A stretch of 64,000 nucleotides of DNA from Primula veris (lineage: Eukaryota; Streptophyta; Magnoliopsida; Ericales; Primulaceae). The notes beneath the pieces are model-generated. The model worked only from the letters and a program-made list of their open reading frames with translations. It was not told where the DNA came from and ran no database searches. Position numbers and translations under genes: made by a program. Below, in pieces: positions 12,701-25,500 of the stretch; position 1 is the first letter of the stretch, and every line of letters starts with the position of its first letter. The DNA lies in the NCBI GenBank assembly GCA_963682055.1, contig OY821740.1, positions 40,196,795-40,260,794 of the forward strand, in the 5' to 3' direction.

Positions 12701-15080
12701 TTTCGATAATTAATTCTTGCGTTACGGTTCTGTTGTTGACTGGCTTTCTTGCTACAATTCTTATGCGTGTCCTGAAGAATGACTTTGTGAAGTAAGGACT
12801 AAAGCTCCTCTACCTAACCCTCATGTCTTATGGGTGGTCTGTAAATAACCCTCACGTACCTTAGATACTTGCAATTAATTCACATATACACTCTTATGTT
12901 TCCAATCTATCTCCGTATCCTATTTCAGAAAGCATTAACTTCGTGCTCAGTTCTGTCAGTTTTCCATGTTGACAGACTTTTTATGGCGTAAAACTGCTTT
13001 AAAGGACATGTTTCCAGTTACTGCCTTATATGTTAACAAATCAAAAAGTATAAAACTCAAAACGGACCAAGGAAGGACATAAAGTATCATTTAAAATTTG
13101 GATAGAGGGTTGATTGCGGAAAGTATAAATTTTATGGGTTAGTTTGCAAGTATCAAAGTACAGTGTGGTTATTTCCATTTTACCAGTATAAGATCTTAAA
13201 GGTATTTATTTGATATATTAGATATGCCCATGACGAGGAGACAGCTGATGATCAAGAAGAAACTGGGTGGAAATACATTCATGGTGATGTATTCAGATTC
13301 CCCAAGCATAAGTCCTTGTTCGCTGCGGCCACCGGTTCTGGTACCCAACTGTTCACGCTGTAAGGATGTTTTAATTATTAAATACTGCGGTGTCTAAGTA
13401 ATTTATATATCTTACTCGATTAGTCAAAACTCAGATATTGATCTTATCGTGCTTCATTTTTTTTCAGTACCATTTTCATCTTCATCCTGGCGCTGGTTGG
13501 TGTCTTTTATCCTTACAACAGGGGAGCTCTATTCACCGCACTTGTGGTTATATACGCTCTTACATCTGGTATTGCGGGTTATACGGCTTCTTCATTTTAT
13601 TGCCAACTGGAAGGAACAAACTGGGTATGTATCCTTGTAACTATACAAATATTATGCTTCTATTGAACTTTAATTACACCTTTTATCTCAAATAGAGACA
13701 AATGTGTCGATCATCTTGCATTTCAATTGAAATTCTCAATAGAAGCAGTAACGAACAAGTATATGACTAGTAGTATTTGTATGGGACTTTTTCTTAATAC
13801 ATTCCACATGTAGTTGGAGTTTAAATGTTTTATCAACCAATTATTTAACTTTACATAGACAATGCTAACTCGATGAATATGATTTCGTAATTTACAGGTG
13901 AGGAATTTGTTATTGACTGGAAGCTTATTTTGTGGACCTCTGTTCCTCACATTTTGCTTCCTCAATACCGTCGCAATATTTTACAGTGCCACAGCAGCAC
14001 TTCCATTTGGCACAATTGTGGTCATTGTTCTTATCTGGTCACTTGTCACATCCCCTTTGTTAGTTTTGGGTGGTATAGCGGGTAAAAATAGCAAGGCTGA
14101 GTTTCAAGCTCCTGTCCGCACTACGAAATATCCTAGAGAGATTCCACCTTTGCCTTGGTATCGCTCAACAGTACCCCAGATGGCGATGGCAGGGTTTTTA
14201 CCATTTAGTGCGATATATATCGAGCTATATTACATATTTGCCAGTGTTTGGGGTCACAGGATCTACACCATTTACAGTATCTTGTTCATCGTCTTTATCA
14301 TTCTCCTGATTGTTACTGCTTTTATCACTGTGGCTCTGACGTACTTTCAACTTGCTGCCGAAGATCACGAGTGGTGGTGGAGGTATGATGCTGTTAATTA
14401 TTGTTTGGTAAATATTTCATGGGTGATTTTCAGGAAAAAAGTTTTTTGATAAATTTTGTGAGTTGGCTAGTAGCCTGTTCTTGTAAGCTTTTTTTGTGTT
14501 CTGTCGTTTTACTTGTAAAAGTTTGTATATTCATCTCTGCCGTTCTTTCTACGTGATTTAGAAATAAGATTCTGTGTCATGCTAGTTTAGGTTCTAATCT
14601 TATTCTTGTTTCCACTGGAAGATGGTAACAAGATTGACCGAATAAAACATATTTATTGGTTTTTATGGCATTTTGATTCTAATACAGTTCTTCCCGTGAA
14701 ACCCAAAGAAAAATATACTTCATATACCCCGATTATGTTTTGATTTTTTTCTTAAAGGATAATGCAATATACTTGTGTGTTAAATAGATCACGTGTCAAG
14801 CAGGAGTTTTCTCAACTTTGGGTCTTTCGAGGCTTTGATTTCTACTGTTTTACATTTCAGGTCATTCCTTTGCGGTGGATCAACTGGTTTGTTCATCTAC
14901 GCATACTGCTTGTATTACTACCATGCACGATCAGACATGTCTGGTTTTATGCAAACCTCGTTTTTCTTCGGGTATATGGCTTGTATATGCTATGGTTTCT
15001 TCCTCATGCTCGGAACTGTAGGTTTTCGCGCATCTCTCTTCTTTGTCCGCCATATATACCGTTCAATCAAGTGCGAGTAA
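9715..15080 (+). CDS. TMN: Transmembrane 9 superfamily (TMN/EMP70, PF02990) protein, complete, 593 aa
   Basis: Seven exons: 9715-9869, 11967-12007, 12206-12791, 13222-13359, 13468-13624, 13898-14382 and 14861-15080. All have GT-AG borders and join in one frame of 594 codons including TAA. The protein starts with a signal peptide (about residues 1-26), then the lumenal motif VPLYANKVGPFHNPSETYRY and a lumenal EMP70 domain. Nine membrane segments follow, beginning with SIINSCVTVLLLTGFLATIL. It ends IKCE, the KXE C-terminal signal known to keep TMN proteins in the Golgi. It most resembles the Arabidopsis TMN2-4 clade (592-593 aa). TMN proteins act in Golgi/endosome membranes. Intron 1 (2.1 kb) and intron 3 hold MITE-like elements. 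Exon 7 and its 3' flank were copied to 26 kb; this copy is intact and presumably the working gene. Confidence 0.96.
9950..10089. mobile_element. 140-bp fold-back MITE in TMN intron 1
   Basis: The left end reads GGCCCGGTTAAATGAACA and the right end is its inverse complement (GGGGCCGGTTATATGAACA). The arms continue inward through CATACATGGAAATA / TATTTCCATGTATG to CCAGAT / ATCTGG, leaving a tiny loop at about 10020. The element sits in a TATA-repeat context on both sides, consistent with a TA target. It has no coding capacity. Confidence 0.75.
10217..10435 (+). repeat. Short direct duplication in TMN intron 1
   Basis: The sequence TTTTAAGGATTTGATTGTGT plus about 30 further bases appears at about 10217-10270 and again at about 10378-10435 with a few changes (GTGCACAAAGC versus GTACACAAAGC). 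Confidence 0.7.
11105..11315. mobile_element. Tourist-like MITE, 211 bp, in TMN intron 1
   Basis: The ends are GCACTCGTTTGGTAACA and the inverse complement of a right end reading GGCTCCATTTGGTAAACA, flanked by TAA (11102-11104 and 11316-11318). The core contains TCTGATTTTTAGGCTAAAAG. A second member with the same ends and core lies near 36.95 kb. Confidence 0.75.
12834..13193. mobile_element. Degenerate TIR element in TMN intron 3
   Basis: The left end carries GTAAATAACCCTCACGTACC and GATACTTGCAA. The inverse complement of the right end carries GTAAAATGGAAATAACCAC and GATACTTGCAA. These are the diverged terminal repeats of the AAATAACCC family also seen at 28000-28528. No clear target duplication is visible. 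Confidence 0.5.
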
Positions 15081-15371
15081 CGTGTTCAAATGTTCTTTCT
15101 ATGCCCAAACTGCAAAAAAGAAGCATGTAAAACTAGGCTCGTATGATATAGATAATACAACTGAGGGAGTTATGTTGAAGTGGTTAATCGTTTCTTCATT
15201 ATCTACATTTACAGTATGTTATTTATAGGGAGATTTTAGTTGTTTGATTTTCCTTCGTTTTGTAATTGTATTCTCTATTCCAATGATGTAGAAGCGGCTC
15301 AGCAAAACGAATGTGCCTTTTGCGGTTTGTTTGTTGTTTTGTTTTTGTATGCTACTGCAGACTTGACCTTC

Positions 15372-15377
15372 AATAAA
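15372..15377 (+). terminator. Candidate poly(A) signal AATAAA of the TMN gene
   Basis: An AATAAA hexamer lies about 290 bases after the TMN stop codon. The same hexamer is conserved in the duplicated 3' flank at 26736-26741, so the 3'UTR was included in the duplication. Confidence 0.5.
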
Positions 15378-18044
15378 GTCTTCATCAGTTGCTATATGTT
15401 TGCGGGCTTGTATGTATTTTTAAGCTCACCATTGTACCCCCAAAAGTACTAACAAATAAATGGCAGAAATTAATCTGAGCTTTATATGTTAAATCTGTTC
15501 AAACAAATTATTTTGTAATACCGCCTTCTCTAGTTTGTGGAATAAGGACATGCTTTCTATATAACTTCAATTGATTCCCCCAAAAAACCAATGTACCCCA
15601 GATGCAAAGTTGCAAACTGCAAACATTTTTCCTCACATCGACTCTTTGCGGATCCAATTTTGGTGCGTTATATTAGTTTAACTCAAATATGCAACGTTAA
15701 TTTACTGAGTAGTTACTTTAAAGTTTAAACTGATTAGCAAACACCAACTGACCCTTCTTTTTCCGCTACAAAAATAATAACGTAAAACTTCAATTAGACT
15801 AACTAGTAAAAGCAAAACCCATTTCCTACTTTTCATGATAAAGCAAAACCTTTGTTCGGGTGGGGTATCTAAGAGTTTAGTTGTTCTATTAATCGCCAAT
15901 GCATTAATCTTTAATGGTTTAAATAATAAAATATAAATACTCATAAGTATTTTTATAGAAATAAGGTGGTTTTTGTATTATAGTGTCGACATTACATTTA
16001 TAAATAACAATAATGCTATATTACTCCACTCCCCATCGTTATACTATGTTGCAAAATAAACTTATGTTTTTCGTTTACCAAACGCTTCGGTATAACACTT
16101 ATTTTTAAATGAGCATGAAACGAAAATGAACAAACTTTTAATACAAACAATAACAACGTACATACTACTACTTTCAAGCAGTAAGTACATGAATACACTG
16201 TACACATAACCACACAACTATTTATAGGAAATAAAAATGATTTTTGCTCTTTTCAGAAATACTAATAATTTTTAGTAAGAGTGTAAAAAGGAGTAGAAAA
16301 TAAAACTTGGCCAAAAAGGAAGTTCAGAATGAGGGGTAAATACAATTTAATTTTTACTAAGTTATGAATAAAGGCGAAACCCAAGGCGAAATAATGCGCT
16401 CTTTCTTGCCACGTGTCAGTCTCTCAGTGAGGTAATACTTGGCTTTAATCCTTTTTTTGTTAGTTTTAGTTCTATTGAGTGTTTGTTATGTTATATATAT
16501 TCTCCCTATTTAAATTATGTTTTCATTAAACACCCATTTTATGAAATAAACCAAACTATAGATGTACCCAAACTAGGTGTAGACAGTTATTGCCACCCCA
16601 CCCATTCTGATAAAAAAGGATGAAAAAGTAAAAAAAAAAATTATATTTATTTTGATCAAAATCTTCAAAAATTAGTGAAAATTAGTGTTAGGCCCCCCAT
16701 ATTACAAAAAAGAAGCTCATATAGGGTATGCAAAAACACATATAGAATATCGGCCCCTCCCATTTAGAATTATGGATTTTTGAATTTGTTGTTGCTATTT
16801 TGACGGACCGCTTCTTAGTGCTGGAGTTAGGATTCGGAACTGCTTCTGTTCAATTTTTTGTTGTATTACGATTGGTGTTTTTTTTTTTGTTTATTTGTTA
16901 TGTGATCTTCCCGTGTACATATTGTCATTTCATTAATAAAGATAAATAGACGCCGGAATTGTTACTCGGCTGAAGTGCAAAATTGCTAGTGCCGTCCGTG
17001 CAGCATCTTTCGATGATTCTATATGTGTTTCTGCTGTTGGATTTTCAATGCTTTCATTTGTTTTTTTTGGCTTTTGTTAAACTGGAGTGGTTAAAAATTA
17101 GGAGCTATATTTTTTCATTATTCCGGTAGCTTATTTTGTGATCAGTTCGAAGTAAAACTTACTGATTGGGATTAAAGAGTCCATTAATCGTGTTTTTGCT
17201 TTTTACGTAATTATTTAGTTACACTTGAATTTGTTGCTCTTTTTACAATAGACAGATGTGGTCTTTAAAGCCATGAGAGGCGGTGAGATCTCCCAAGTAT
17301 ACAAGATGTAAGTGAATATCAAGAGTGGTCCATTAAATTGAGAGACGGAATCAGATACGCATGTAGTTTTTTTTTCCTTTTCAAATCAAGTTAATAAAAT
17401 TGATTGAATCGGTGATTATTGTGGATTGGGAATTCTGTTGACATCAGCCTTTTTTCTTATTCATTTTCACTGCTTTGGTGTGTGTAACACTCGATCATTA
17501 TGGATTATCTTGTAATATATGCATTTATCTGGAGGTTAGCTCTAAGAAATGTATTCGCGCCATTTTTATTGAAATCAGTGATATGCACTCTTCAATTCTG
17601 ATGTTAGTCAAAAGTGTAAGGGTGCATATTCTTCATACTATTCATGCTTATATGTGGATAAGTTTTTTGTTAACTTAGTTTTATGCTTACCAGTTAATTT
17701 TGTTGAAAACACGGGATGTGCCTTGCTTAATTGCTCAACATATGCATTCTTTTGGAATGTTTTGTGCGGGATCTTATATAGGAAACAATTTTGAAGCATC
17801 GATACAATCGATGATGTGTTTCGAAATTTTTTAACTCCAAAAACTGCTTAGTATTGGACCATTGGTTATCAATTATGAATTTTCTTAGTTTCGAAGGTAA
17901 TGTTTGGCGACAAGAGACGATAAGGTTGCCCCGTGGACATGTGCTGGCACAATTAATATGTTTGACCAAAACCGTCGCTTTTTTCCTACAAAAAGTGCAA
18001 AATATCAATTTAAATTCCGCAACTAACCCTCTCTCGAGCCTATA

Positions 18045-18149
18045 TATACGAGTGTTTTCATTTAGGGTTTCTCACCTTTCTAATTTTCCTAGCGCCGCCT
18101 CAAACTTCTCATCTCCAATTTTATTTTTGGAGGTGTTGGTGCCCTAATG
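18045..18149 (+). promoter_or_regulatory. Orphan promoter and leader, copy 1 (TATA box, telo-box, first-exon donor)
   Basis: CCTATATATACGAG resembles a TATA box. It is followed by TTTAGGGTTTCTCACC, whose reverse complement AAACCCTAAA is the telo-box motif of plant translation-related genes. A pyrimidine-rich leader with GCGCCGCC follows, ending at a donor-like GTGAGTAC (18149). No intact coding region follows, so it looks like the 5' end of a gene fragment. The copy at 30790-30904 keeps all these elements. Confidence 0.5.
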
Positions 18150-19187
18150 TGAGTACTAATTTATTAGAGATTGTTAAACGCATATATCGAATGTTAACTC
18201 GTTGTCTCGTCCTGCAACGGCACCCTTTTCAGATTATTTATTTAAATTTTCTTTTTTTCCAATTATCATTGGCGGATCGCCGACCTCATTGTCTTTCTGT
18301 GTGACAATCTGCTTTCTTTATTATTTTGTAGACATTTTAGTTGGTTACATCTACATGTTTTTAGTTTTAACTATTACTGGAAAAGACAGATTTCATAAAG
18401 AAAATTGAGATCTGAAAAGTTTGATAAAAGATTATATCTCCCCTTAAATTTGAAGTGTGTATGCAAATCTGCCTTGATAATAATTTTCAACAGTCTGCGC
18501 AACCAGGTCTGAGAGGGGAAGAAATACATTTATAATCGAATGATTAGTTTTGGGTTTGATCTGCTATATTTTATGATTTCAATGAAAAATACACTGTATA
18601 AGTTTCTTTTTTCAAATAAGTGGATTTGTCGCTCCCTTTTCGCCAATACCTAGTTTCTCTCTGATTTCAACATCATCATTATAGATAGTTTCCGATTGGC
18701 ATTTGGTTTTTGATTTCTTTCCAGTTCTGATCTTTTCGCAAGCAGTGTTGGATCTGATCTAAATTAACAGTTACTAAGTACTATTATAATTTTAATGACA
18801 CATATGCATTTACTTGTGAGACATATCTAAAATGATTGTTGCTATCAAATTGCTCAAAATGCTTTTGTTTGGTTCTTTTATTGCATTGTAGTCCAGACAG
18901 CCAATATGATTACACTACAAGTTTCTTTCTATTTCAAACTTGTTTGGGCAACAATTATTGTAGCATTGTATGGATGCAATTAATCCCCTTCCTCTACATT
19001 CACTGGATTAGAACCGATTTTGGAATTTTTATTTAGCATATATACAAAAACATTAGGTATAATATCTTAAAGTTGCACTTTATTGTACTCGGTAAATACA
19101 TCTGTTGCATTTGCATCGATATTGTTGGAAATAACTCGTCATTCTTGCTATATTCGCTCTTTTCTTTTCTGACAAATATGCAATATG

Positions 19188-20275
19188 TATATACAGTATA
19201 TGTCCGCATCTCCAGAAATGACTTATTGGCTTCCTGAGTGTCGGCAAGTCGTGGTTAAAAAATCCATGGATGGCTCGTAATGTGAGGTGATATAACATTT
19301 AACATTCACCCTTGCAATCTATAATTTTCTTTGATATAGTATATTCCTATGCATGAATTCTTTCTTCTATGTTTGTCGTAGTTGCTTGATAGAGATAGTT
19401 TAAACTCTAAAATACTGAAAATTTCTGATTTTATGATTTACAGATTGTAGTAACTTTTTAATTTTGCTTGCTAGAAGAACATGTAATGTTGTGGCATATG
19501 CATAATTGTATATAGCTCTCTTGGTCATGTTGCAATTTTTCTTTTGAACTTAAGTAAGAATATGATACTTGCAAGATAAGTCGTACTTTTTTATCTAACA
19601 ATCATTAAATGTTACATATATAAAAAAATACATATACATATACACACACATATATACATACATATATATATGGTTATTAAAATTCTAAAATTCTTATCAA
19701 GGAATGTCGGATTAAAGCATCTAGAAAAGGATTTTAAGTAAAGGTGAGAATAAAAATATATTTTTCACATTTGATTTAAGAATAGTGGCTGAAATCTTTT
19801 TGTATATATGTATTAGTCACTTCTTCAAAAGTTATAATTGTTGACAATTACTAGATTTTAAGTTTTATTCTGATGAAACCCCCATAAATTCGAAGTCTGT
19901 TATCCATGCTGAAAAAAACATTTATGTTTTGTTTAACTATAATTACTCGGCACTTTTTGGCTTTACATTGAGTGATTTCATAATGCAATAAGTAAAATTA
20001 GAGCGAAGTTAACGACTGCTTGAATTTGTTAGTAGAGAAGAAAACGATCTTTATCACGTCATGTTTCAGACTGTCTTTTTCCTCTCTGAACCAACATTTG
20101 TTTAGAACATGTAATTGATGCGTTAACTTTTACTGGTTGTGTTTCTCAAAGGCCAATCTTTTGAAGGCTGATTTGTTATCTGAATTCATGTTCTCCAGTT
20201 ATTTTGGGAAAGGAGGATTACAAGTCGGTCGTTATTCATCATTACAAGTTCGCCAAGCAGCTCACTGGTCTAGGT
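19188..20275 (+). pseudogene. Unrecognised exon-like segments, duplication copy 1
   Basis: Two blocks bounded by splice-like sites are more conserved between the duplicates than their surroundings. The first (about 19190-19290) reads SASPEMTYWLPECRQVV and ends with an in-frame stop after MDGS. The second (about 20200-20275) reads DYKSVVIHHYKFAKQLTGL before a GTAAG donor. I do not recognise the family. Given the frame changes in the second copy, I treat them as remnants of a gene that began at the promoter-like block 18045. Confidence 0.35.
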
Positions 20276-21484
20276 AAGATGAAATAAAATTCTGACCTAT
20301 TTATTGATATATATTTTTTCAATCATTCACAGGAAAACCTTTAAATAAACCTTTATTCAAAATAGTAATGTAGTAAAATTGCATTGCATATAGTTGTTTC
20401 TCCACTCAGGTTAAGATGTTCAAACTAAAACAGTATTTGCATATTTGGGCAATTATTGAAAGATCTTCAAAATTTAGAAAATATTTTGTTTCTTTAAACC
20501 TCTCCTCTCCCTTTAGAGTTAGTTTGAGAGATTAGCCGAGTCCGAATCCTCTTGATTCCTTTTTACCCTCTCCGTGACCCCTTACTTCTTAGCTATATTT
20601 GCTTAAATTTTGAACTTTTACAACTTGTTTTGTATGTTTTTAAATGATTTTTTTACGGTATTTTTTTTTCAAATAAAAAAGTATTTGACTTTTAAAAAAA
20701 TAAATTATTGGTGGGCGAAAACCCACTTTTACTTATTGATTAGTTGAAAAATAAAAAGTGAAGGAAAACCCACACAAAAAAACAAAAAACAGAGTCTACA
20801 ATTAAATAAATACAAAAGCCCAATACTAAAAAGAAAACTTCCAGAAATAAAAGAACCACAAGTGTAATTAAGATAGTAAAAGCTATGAGGCCCGGACTTG
20901 ATCCACATTTCCAGATAGATCCACCTCTATTATGTGTTGCATTTGTTCCTATCTTCCATATTTACAATAGAAATTCGTTGGTATAAGCCTGCAAAATGTT
21001 TTGATATTATTATTTTTATCATGCCTTTGATTGTCACATTGATTTAATCATCTACTAATAGCATGGAGTCACCTGCAAACCCTTTTGTGAATGAACTGAT
21101 ATTACATTATCCAGGTCTACTTTCATGAAAGATACTATCATAGCTAAAACTGACAATTCAATGTATGAGTGTGGATTTGTTATTCAATAACTAAATCTTG
21201 CAGTTATATGTTGCCTTACTTGAAAAACACGTGAATTCCCCAAACTAAAGGTACCTCAACATAAGATCTCTTCTAAGGGTTGAAATTTTATAGTGCTTTG
21301 GAATAAGATCAATAATCTTAATAGTTTTCAAGCCATATGAACATATTTTTCACACCTTCACAAAAACAAAAACAAAAATACAATTTGAGGTAATTCTTAG
21401 GCTGAAGTGAAGATGGATGTAGTAAGTAGATATGTAGTTTGTAATGATACTTCACATGCATAAACACATCTTTGTAACCATGAT

Positions 21485-22225
21485 GCATTTTTGGAGTAAA
21501 CAAAGCTAAATGCATATAATGAACTATATCAACACATTGTGCAATTAGCCAATTAAGCAGCGATAATTAATTTCTTTATTTTTTAAAATCGACAAATATA
21601 GAGAATTAAACTTTTTTACTATTTATGAATGATTTAGATAGGATATAAACTTTTATGGTAATCTTGGCTTGCAAGTTATACTTGCCTCATTTGCAGATTC
21701 CTTTATTGGTAAGGGGTTCTAGTCGATTTCTGCTTTTACTTGGAGCGGCGGTGGATGGAAAAAGAAGATAGGGTTTGTGTAGTTGGGGTAATGTAAAAGT
21801 TTACAACTATATAAATACTGTCGAGGATTTGGGTGTCATTGTTTCCCGAAATGACACCCAAGTCCTCAACACTATTTATCTAGTTGTAAACTTACATTAG
21901 CCCTAATTGCATAAACCCTACCTTCATTTTACAGCCTCCGCCACCCCAAGCAAAAGAAGAAAAGTACATCCTAGAACCCGTTACCAAAGATGGAATCTGC
22001 AAATGAGGTAAACTGTAATTGTAAGCCAAGGTTACCATAAAGTTCATATGCTCTCTAAATCATTCAAAAATAGTACAAAATTTCATTTATTTGTCGATTT
22101 TAGAAATGGCTTTCAGCAATAAAGACATTGAATTATCACTGCATTATTAACTAATTACACAATGTTGATATAGTCCATTATATGCATTTAAAAAAAATTG
22201 TACTCCAAAAAAATACACCTAAGTC
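21485..22225. repeat. Large near-palindrome (arms about 350-375 bp, 9-base loop)
   Basis: The left arm (about 21485-21840) is the inverse complement of the right arm (about 21850-22225), joined at GGGTGTCATT / AATGACACCC around a GTTTCCCGA loop. Paired landmarks are AATGCATATAATG / CATTATATGCATT, ATCGACAAATA / TATTTGTCGAT, CCTCATTTGCAGATTCC / GGAATCTGCAAATGAGG and AAGTTTACAACTA / TAGTTGTAAACTT. Arms differ by scattered mismatches and small indels. It lies between the segmental duplicates, upstream of the ICDH pseudogene. No coding sequence is seen. Confidence 0.85.
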
Positions 22226-22515
22226 GGTACAATTATCCGACGCCTGGCTGACTTGGCTTATATCAGAGCCGGAACTGGATATAACATATCATTTGTTTTG
22301 AACAGTTCTTAAAAGGGTTCTCTTTTAACAATATGAGTATTTTTGTTGAAGAACTGTTTAAAAATTTATTAAATGAAGGATTCTGTCTGAGCTTAATTGG
22401 ATAAAAAATGATGTTTTTCTAAATCTCAATAGCTCAGGAGTATTTTGATTATGAAATACTCATTATTAAACAATCTTAATAGGCATATAATCATTCCCTT
22501 TGTTATGTGATACAG

Positions 22516-25500
22516 GTGACGAGATAGCTAGGGTTTTCTAAGTACTTTTGTTCTTCTTATAATCCATATGTACTCTTAAGGTTTCTTTGCTCTATTCTTC
22601 TTAGTATTCATATTTTCTATGGGGGTAAAACCTTTATATTTCCATTATATATGTGTTTTGTCAATATGCAGCTTATTTCCCCCTTTCTGGAATTGGATAT
22701 AAAGTACTTTGACCTTGGTTTGCCTCATCGTGACGCTACTGATGATAAAGTTACTACTGAAAGTGCAGAAACTACTGAAACGTAACGGCTTGTTTTCTCT
22801 CCTTTTTTCTTAATTGCATCGTTAATTATTTCTTGTAGTTTACATGTGTAATACCATCACAGGTACAATGTGGCGATCAAGTGTGCAACCATTACTCCAG
22901 GTACAAATTCCGCAGCTTAGACTGCTTAAGCCTGTTTGGTTAAATGAAGTTCTGAATATACCATTTTTCAAAAACGTTTTCTCCTTCAGAACACGATTTC
23001 TCAATAAAAAATTTAGGATAGCAGCATCCCTTTTGAAGTAGATAGCTTTCTATTAATTCCTGAAAATAGATTATGTTTTTTAGGGTTGTGTTTAAACTTT
23101 AAAGTAAAAGATGAGAAATGTGATAACTGATAAAACATAAATGGTGAGCACTTGTAATGAATTTTGTGAGCCCTCATTTCTCTGTAGAACCCAAAAGTTA
23201 AGATACCAAATTGTCAAGACCTCAAATTTCCAGAAACTAAACCTCGAGGCTGAGTTTAAGTAAACGAATAACACACGCTTCTGCTGCGAGCTTCGACGAG
23301 CAATAATTACTTCTAGTTCTTGCATGTATAGCAAGCAATTATTGAGCGGAAGCATTAAAATTGATGAAACACAGATTCTAATTAATGCCAGAATCATTTA
23401 CGAAGAATGTATTATTACATAGTACAGTTCTTACAAAATATAAAAACAACGCCCACGATCATGAGATATGATACCCAAGCTTAATCCGTAATCAGTTAAA
23501 CGTGTACTAATAAATAGATCTATCTCGAGTACATTGGAGTATAAAACGAAAGAGTGAGCACTGTAGGCTCAGTAGTCGACATATCAACATGCTAGAAAAT
23601 GAAGGCATAAATAAGCGTGCAATTATATCCTCGAGATATCTCCCGAAAATGATGGTTACACTTACCACACTTGTATACCTTAAACTAGCACTAGAGCACA
23701 ATCTATAACAGTGATAAAAGCATATCATTCCCCATTCTTGTTATGAAAATGTTTTCTATTAACCTCACGATGTATTTTTCATATTAAACGTCTCGTAGTG
23801 GGAGGCTTCCGGAATCACGCCGTCGGCTTACCAGCCTTGCCGTTTGGGCTAACGGCTAACCAATTTAGGGGCTTTCGCCCAGGGACTCATTGTGCGTTAG
23901 ATAGAATTCCGAGCCAATAGGGTTCATGCTCATACTAACTCATTTATTATATTGTGTGCCCTTTCCACAGTATATCTATTGATTTGGAGACGAAGCTCGT
24001 ATGGAGGAGTTTAAGTTGAAGCAGAAGTGGAAAAGTCCTAATGGGACAATTAGAAACATTTTGAATGCTTCGTAATCTTTTAGTGGTGTGAAACTCGTCT
24101 TTCCAGTTTTTTTGTTTCTTGATGTACTTGTTATTGAGCCCCACTATGGTTGTCATTTGTTACAGGCACTGTCTTTAGAGAACCGATCATTTGCAAAAAT
24201 GTCCCTCGGCTCATCCGAGGTACTTATGTTCACTTGATCTCGATTATTTCTGTTATTTTTCCGCTGTTTTTTAGTGCCAAATAATTTTTTTGATCGTGTG
24301 TCTACATCTTTGGGAAACCCAAAACTATAACGTATTAAATGGACACTTACCTCTTGCTTAATACAAGCGTGAACTGTCTATTTTTTCCGATATAAAAGAT
24401 GGACTTTACACTTGTTTTCTACACTAAAACTTACCAGAGAACTTTGTATGGCTTTGTTAAAATTGAGAAATAATTTAGACTCAGATACTAGTTTGGGGTA
24501 TGTTTATGTTCTCTGAATTTGCATTTTCTACCCGTTCTTGTATTACTTGTATGAACTAGTATCAATCTGAGATGGGTGGAACTTTTGAAGGCTACTTCTT
24601 AGTTCTTTCTAATGTTTTTTAAGACCAAATACTTTATATGAAACAGCTGTACCTAAAAGCATTTTATTTTTTAAAAGTGTACTCATACGCTAACCTAATA
24701 TCCTTGAGTTATTTTTAGCCTTTCTAAAAATGTTGACTCTTTATAGCTTATTGTCATATATTTACCAACCAACGAAGTTCACCTTTTTATTTATAGATGC
24801 AACCAAAGAGTCCCTTCCATACGGTGCTTTACCTCATTTTGATATAATGAGATGTGTTAATGTCAGGGTGGACAAAGCCTATATGCATTGGAAGACATGC
24901 TTTTGGAGATCAATATAAAGCAACAGATGCTGTCATTAAAGGATCTGAAAAACAAAGTGTTCGGTAATGTTCATAGTCACTCCTCAAATTCTGTAAATGT
25001 TCTATCGGCTTTTTTGGGCAACTAACACTTATACAGAAGTTTCGGTAACTTATTTCCAGTACCAGAAGGAAAAAACGAAAAGACCGAGTTGGAGATTCAT
25101 AACTTTACTGGTGCTGGTGGAGTAGCTTTGTCCATGTATAACACTGGTGAGGTCTGAGTTCGAACTTTGTGATACGCTGAATTTACTTTCTGGTTTAGTT
25201 GACATTTACTTCTGTTTTTTTACTTCTTATTATTGGTGAACCTTTACAATTCTTGTTTTCGAATTTTTAGTATTTTGAGTTCTTTGATGCAGATATTTTG
25301 TTGATGTTTCAGTTTTCAAACTTAATAATTTTGGACCCTGGAAAATATCTTGTACGATTCCATACAAATGAGCTTAATAATTTTCTTTTATAAAATATTA
25401 AAACCAGCTGCCTTTCTTATAAAAATTATGACCCTGGAAAAGTTCTTTAGAAACTAAGCTTTGAAAAATTGAAGACTTAACCCAATGGACATCTCCCACA

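Larger units (their letters stand above)
14725..20660 (+). repeat. Segmental duplication, copy 1 (about 5.9 kb; includes TMN exon 7 and downstream sequence)
   Basis: From within TMN intron 6 (ATGTTTTGATTTTTTTCTTA) to about 20660, this block aligns in the same order and orientation with about 26076-33880. Shared landmarks are TMN exon 7, the AATAAA flank, a TGCCACGTGTCAGTCTCTC block (16409 / 28719), AGGTGTAGACAGTTATTGCC, the promoter-like block (18045 / 30790), the GACTTATTGGCTTCCTGAGT segment (19219 / 31969) and TTACAAGTTCGCCAAGCAGC (20242 / 33442). The copies differ by many substitutions and by insertions found only in copy 2. The stretch 15450-18000 shows no recognisable gene. Confidence 0.9.

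Noticed and set aside
12475..12709. Frames on both strands inside TMN exon 3
   Set aside because: Shadows of the TMN coding frame, which matches the family throughout.
21062..21114. ATG-initiated exon-like stretch ending CCAG before GTCTAC
   Set aside because: Short, matches no family I know, lacks a convincing partner exon; could be chance.
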